Positions 62,557 to 64,000 of a stretch of 64,000 bases of DNA are shown piece after piece. The notes beneath the pieces were generated by a model. That model saw only the letters and a program-made list of their open reading frames with translations, did no database searches and had not been told where the DNA came from. The translations under genes were made by a program, and so were the position numbers. Location: contig NZ_PIGG01000068.1 of assembly GCF_002924445.1 (NCBI RefSeq), positions 79,095 to 143,094 on the forward strand, in the 5' to 3' direction. Origin of the DNA: Minwuia thermotolerans. GTDB lineage: Bacteria; Pseudomonadota; Alphaproteobacteria; Minwuiales; Minwuiaceae. How positions within the stretch are numbered: the first letter of the stretch is position 1; every line of letters starts with the position of its first letter.

Positions 62557-63684
62557 GTGTACTCTTCAGCCGCCTATATTGGACTTGACGTCCACAAAGC
62601 CACAATATCTGTCAGTGTCTCTCCGGCCGAACGTATGGCCGAAACCATACACATTGGCACCATCGCCAACAGACCGGGGGCTATTCTGGAGGTTGCGAAA
62701 AAAGTAGCAAAACGCCACGGTGAGCCACTTTCATTTTGTTATGAAGCCGGCCCTTGCGGTTACGGTCTTTATCGTGAACTCACCGGAGCCGGTTACGAAT
62801 GTGTCGTCGTCGCCCCATCGCTGATTCCGACCCGGCCGGGCGACCAGATAAAAACAGACCGGCGCGATTCGATTAAGCTGGCTCGTATGCACCGCGCAGG
62901 CGAACTCATTTCTGTTTGGGTTCCGGGAGAGGAACATGAAGCCGTACGGGACCTAATTCGCGCCAGGGAAACATCCCTTCAGGCGCTGTCACGGGCGAGA
63001 CAATCACTTCAGAGTTTTCTATTACGTCGCGGAATTATTTACACCGGAAAAGCGAGTTGGACGAAAATCCATAGGCGTTGGCTTTCGAGGGTTAAGCTCG
63101 ATACCCCTGTGGAACAGGCCGTTTTCCAAGAATACGTGAATGCCGTCGAAGAGGCCGAGAACCGTCGGGACCGGCTCACAAAAGAAATTGAGATGCTGAT
63201 TCCATCTTGGTCTATGGGACCAGTGGTGATGGCACTTCAATCAATGCGAGGCGTCGGCCTAATTACCGCAGCGACTGTTGTGGCAGAAGTAGGCGACTTC
63301 AACCGTTTCGACAATCCTCGTCAGGTGATGGCCTTTCTGGGCCTAATCCCGTCGGAAAGATCCAGCGGCACGACAACACGTAGGGGTGGAATTACCAAGG
63401 CTGGTAGCGCGCGAGCACGACGCGTTTTGGCTGAAGGGGCTTGGAGCTATCGTTTCGGACCTCGCATCGGTCGAGAACAGCTTCCACAAATCGAAGGCCT
63501 ACCTAACAGCGTGACGGATATCGCGTGGAAGGCTCAATTGAGATTAAGTCACAAGTTCCGGCGGCTTCTGGCGACAGGCAAGCCAAAGAATATTGCTGCC
63601 ACCGCAATCGCGCGGGAAATGGTTGGATTCATGTGGGCTATCGCAAGAGAGGTGAGTCCGCCACCAGAGTCAGCCGATAGATGA
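62557..63684 (+). CDS. IS110-family transposase (DEDD recombinase)
   Basis: A 375-residue transposase. The N-terminal RuvC-like domain has AAYIGLDVHKATISVSV (Asp11), FCYEAGPCGYGLYRELTGAG (Glu) and IKTDRRDSIKLARMHRAGEL (the DxxD pair). The C-terminal Transposase_20 domain has MALQSMRGVGLITAATVVAEVGDFNRFDNPRQVMAFLGLIPSERSSG with the conserved Ser, and GGITKAGSARARRVL. The start is GTG at 62557 with AAAGGAGG 7 nt upstream; ATG at 62555 is in another frame. It looks intact. Confidence 0.93.
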   Translation: MYSSAAYIGLDVHKATISVSVSPAERMAETIHIGTIANRPGAILEVAKKVAKRHGEPLSFCYEAGPCGYGLYRELTGAGYECVVVAPSLIPTRPGDQIKTDRRDSIKLARMHRAGELISVWVPGEEHEAVRDLIRARETSLQALSRARQSLQSFLLRRGIIYTGKASWTKIHRRWLSRVKLDTPVEQAVFQEYVNAVEEAENRRDRLTKEIEMLIPSWSMGPVVMALQSMRGVGLITAATVVAEVGDFNRFDNPRQVMAFLGLIPSERSSGTTTRRGGITKAGSARARRVLAEGAWSYRFGPRIGREQLPQIEGLPNSVTDIAWKAQLRLSHKFRRLLATGKPKNIAATAIAREMVGFMWAIAREVSPPPESADR

Positions 63685-63971
63685 TACGTCGCGCGCTTAA
63701 AGTTTGAAGGCGCGCGCGACGACAAAGTAATGCCGTCTGTGTAAGGCTGGGGGCTGAGCCCGGTAGGAGAACCCTCGCCCCTTCGAAGTGCGGATCACGA
63801 TTCCACGCACGCCCGCTGACAGAGGCAGCTCCAAGACGAATACACGGTCTTGCGGTAGCCAACCCGCGCATGAGTGTCTGATCAACCGTCGTCTTGAGCT
63901 CTGCCCCCTGCTTTGCACAGACCATATAAGAGAAGCAAAACGACATACTCGCCGTCGTTGATGTAGCCCAT
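63685..63971 (+). ncRNA. Possible guide (bridge/seek) RNA region in the IS 3' end
   Basis: This 287-bp non-coding end of the IS starts with a strong hairpin, GTCGCGCGC (63688-63696) with GCGCGCGAC (63712-63720). IS1111-group elements are known to encode their structured target-guiding RNA downstream of the transposase. Boundaries cannot be set from sequence alone. Short open frames on the opposite strand have no family resemblance. Confidence 0.5.
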
Positions 63972-64000
63972 TTTTTCTTCTTGCAAAAAGGACATGAGTG

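Larger units (their letters stand above)
62487..63995 (+). mobile_element. IS110/IS1111-type insertion sequence
   Basis: The left end ATGTCCTTTTGCAAGAAGAA (62487-62506, continuing AAA) reappears inverted at 63972-63995 with one extra T, giving 23/24-nt inverted repeats about 1.5 kb apart. Between them lie a DEDD transposase gene with only about 47 bp upstream and about 290 bp downstream of it. A long 3' non-coding end and inverted repeats are features of the IS1111 subgroup. GC content is lower than in the host element, consistent with recent arrival. Confidence 0.82.
39642..64000. mobile_element. Plasmid-like integrative/mobilizable element, left part
   Basis: From the end of the initiator tRNA to the right edge the content changes from housekeeping genes to replication (RepA, iterons), partition (ParA, RHH-like, ParB), mobilization (oriT, MobC, MOBP relaxase, VirD4-type coupling protein), quorum sensing (LuxI/LuxR), an IS, and many small unknown genes of the DUF736/DUF3892 kind. 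The two-hairpin chromosomal repeats are absent. No integrase and no second copy of the tRNA 3' end are visible, so the right junction is outside the window. Confidence 0.75.

Noticed and set aside
63638..63946. 102-codon open frame on the minus strand in the IS 3' end
   Set aside because: No ribosome-binding site or family resemblance. The region is better explained as the non-coding end of an IS1111-type element.

Overview
The window looks like a chromosomal segment of a GC-rich alphaproteobacterium, probably Rhodospirillales-like. That placement is an inference from base composition, gene families and a proteobacterial initiator tRNA, not from a marker-gene comparison. About 39.5 kb of housekeeping and metabolic chromosome is followed by about 24.4 kb of accessory DNA that starts just after an initiator tRNA(Met) gene and runs past the right edge.

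Chromosomal part (1-39641). The left edge holds the end of a UDP-glucose dehydrogenase and a phosphomannomutase (sugar-nucleotide supply). A cobalamin block follows: cobD and cobC on the minus strand, then a tightly coupled plus-strand run cbiX-cobH-cobL-cobI-cbiG/cobJ-cobM in which consecutive genes overlap by 4 nt. Next come a small secreted protein, a LinB-type haloalkane dehalogenase, a pteridine-reductase-like SDR with a Ca2+/cation exchanger, an SH3-domain protein coupled to an FAD monooxygenase, an omega-aminotransferase, threonine synthase coupled to an M16 peptidase, an acetyltransferase, dodecin, rsmD and an RluB-type pseudouridine synthase. Then follow 2-oxoacid:ferredoxin oxidoreductase korAB with a thioesterase, an acyl-CoA dehydrogenase, an amidinotransferase, a chromate transporter, a threonine/serine dehydratase, an SCP2 protein, an L,D-transpeptidase, an ABC exporter, a split TPP-dependent decarboxylase, an MFS carrier, an acyl-CoA synthetase and a lone livM. 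Three copies of a two-hairpin intergenic repeat occur only in this part. A probable sRNA with two anti-Shine-Dalgarno loops lies at 31.2-31.3 kb.

Accessory part (39642-64000). This reads as an integrated or integrative mobilizable plasmid-like element. It has an iteron origin with a RepA initiator; a LuxI/LuxR quorum-sensing pair; ParA with a small ribbon-helix-helix-like partner; a VirD4/TraG coupling protein; a MobC-like protein and a MOBP-type relaxase beside a clear oriT (19-bp inverted repeat plus a nic consensus); a large ParB-family protein; DUF736, DUF3892 and DUF4870 family proteins; a left-handed beta-helix repeat protein; and many small proteins of unknown function. Two lower-GC cargo loci encode proteins with HEPN-like R-x4-H motifs, candidates for defence or toxin functions. 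An IS110/IS1111-type insertion sequence ends at the right edge and has a long 3' non-coding end. No integrase and no VirB-type secretion genes are seen, so either they lie beyond the window or transfer depends on a helper.

The strongest new-looking link is a 17-bp sequence found identically in front of luxI and in front of the coupling-protein gene. It suggests that cell density controls transfer of the element.
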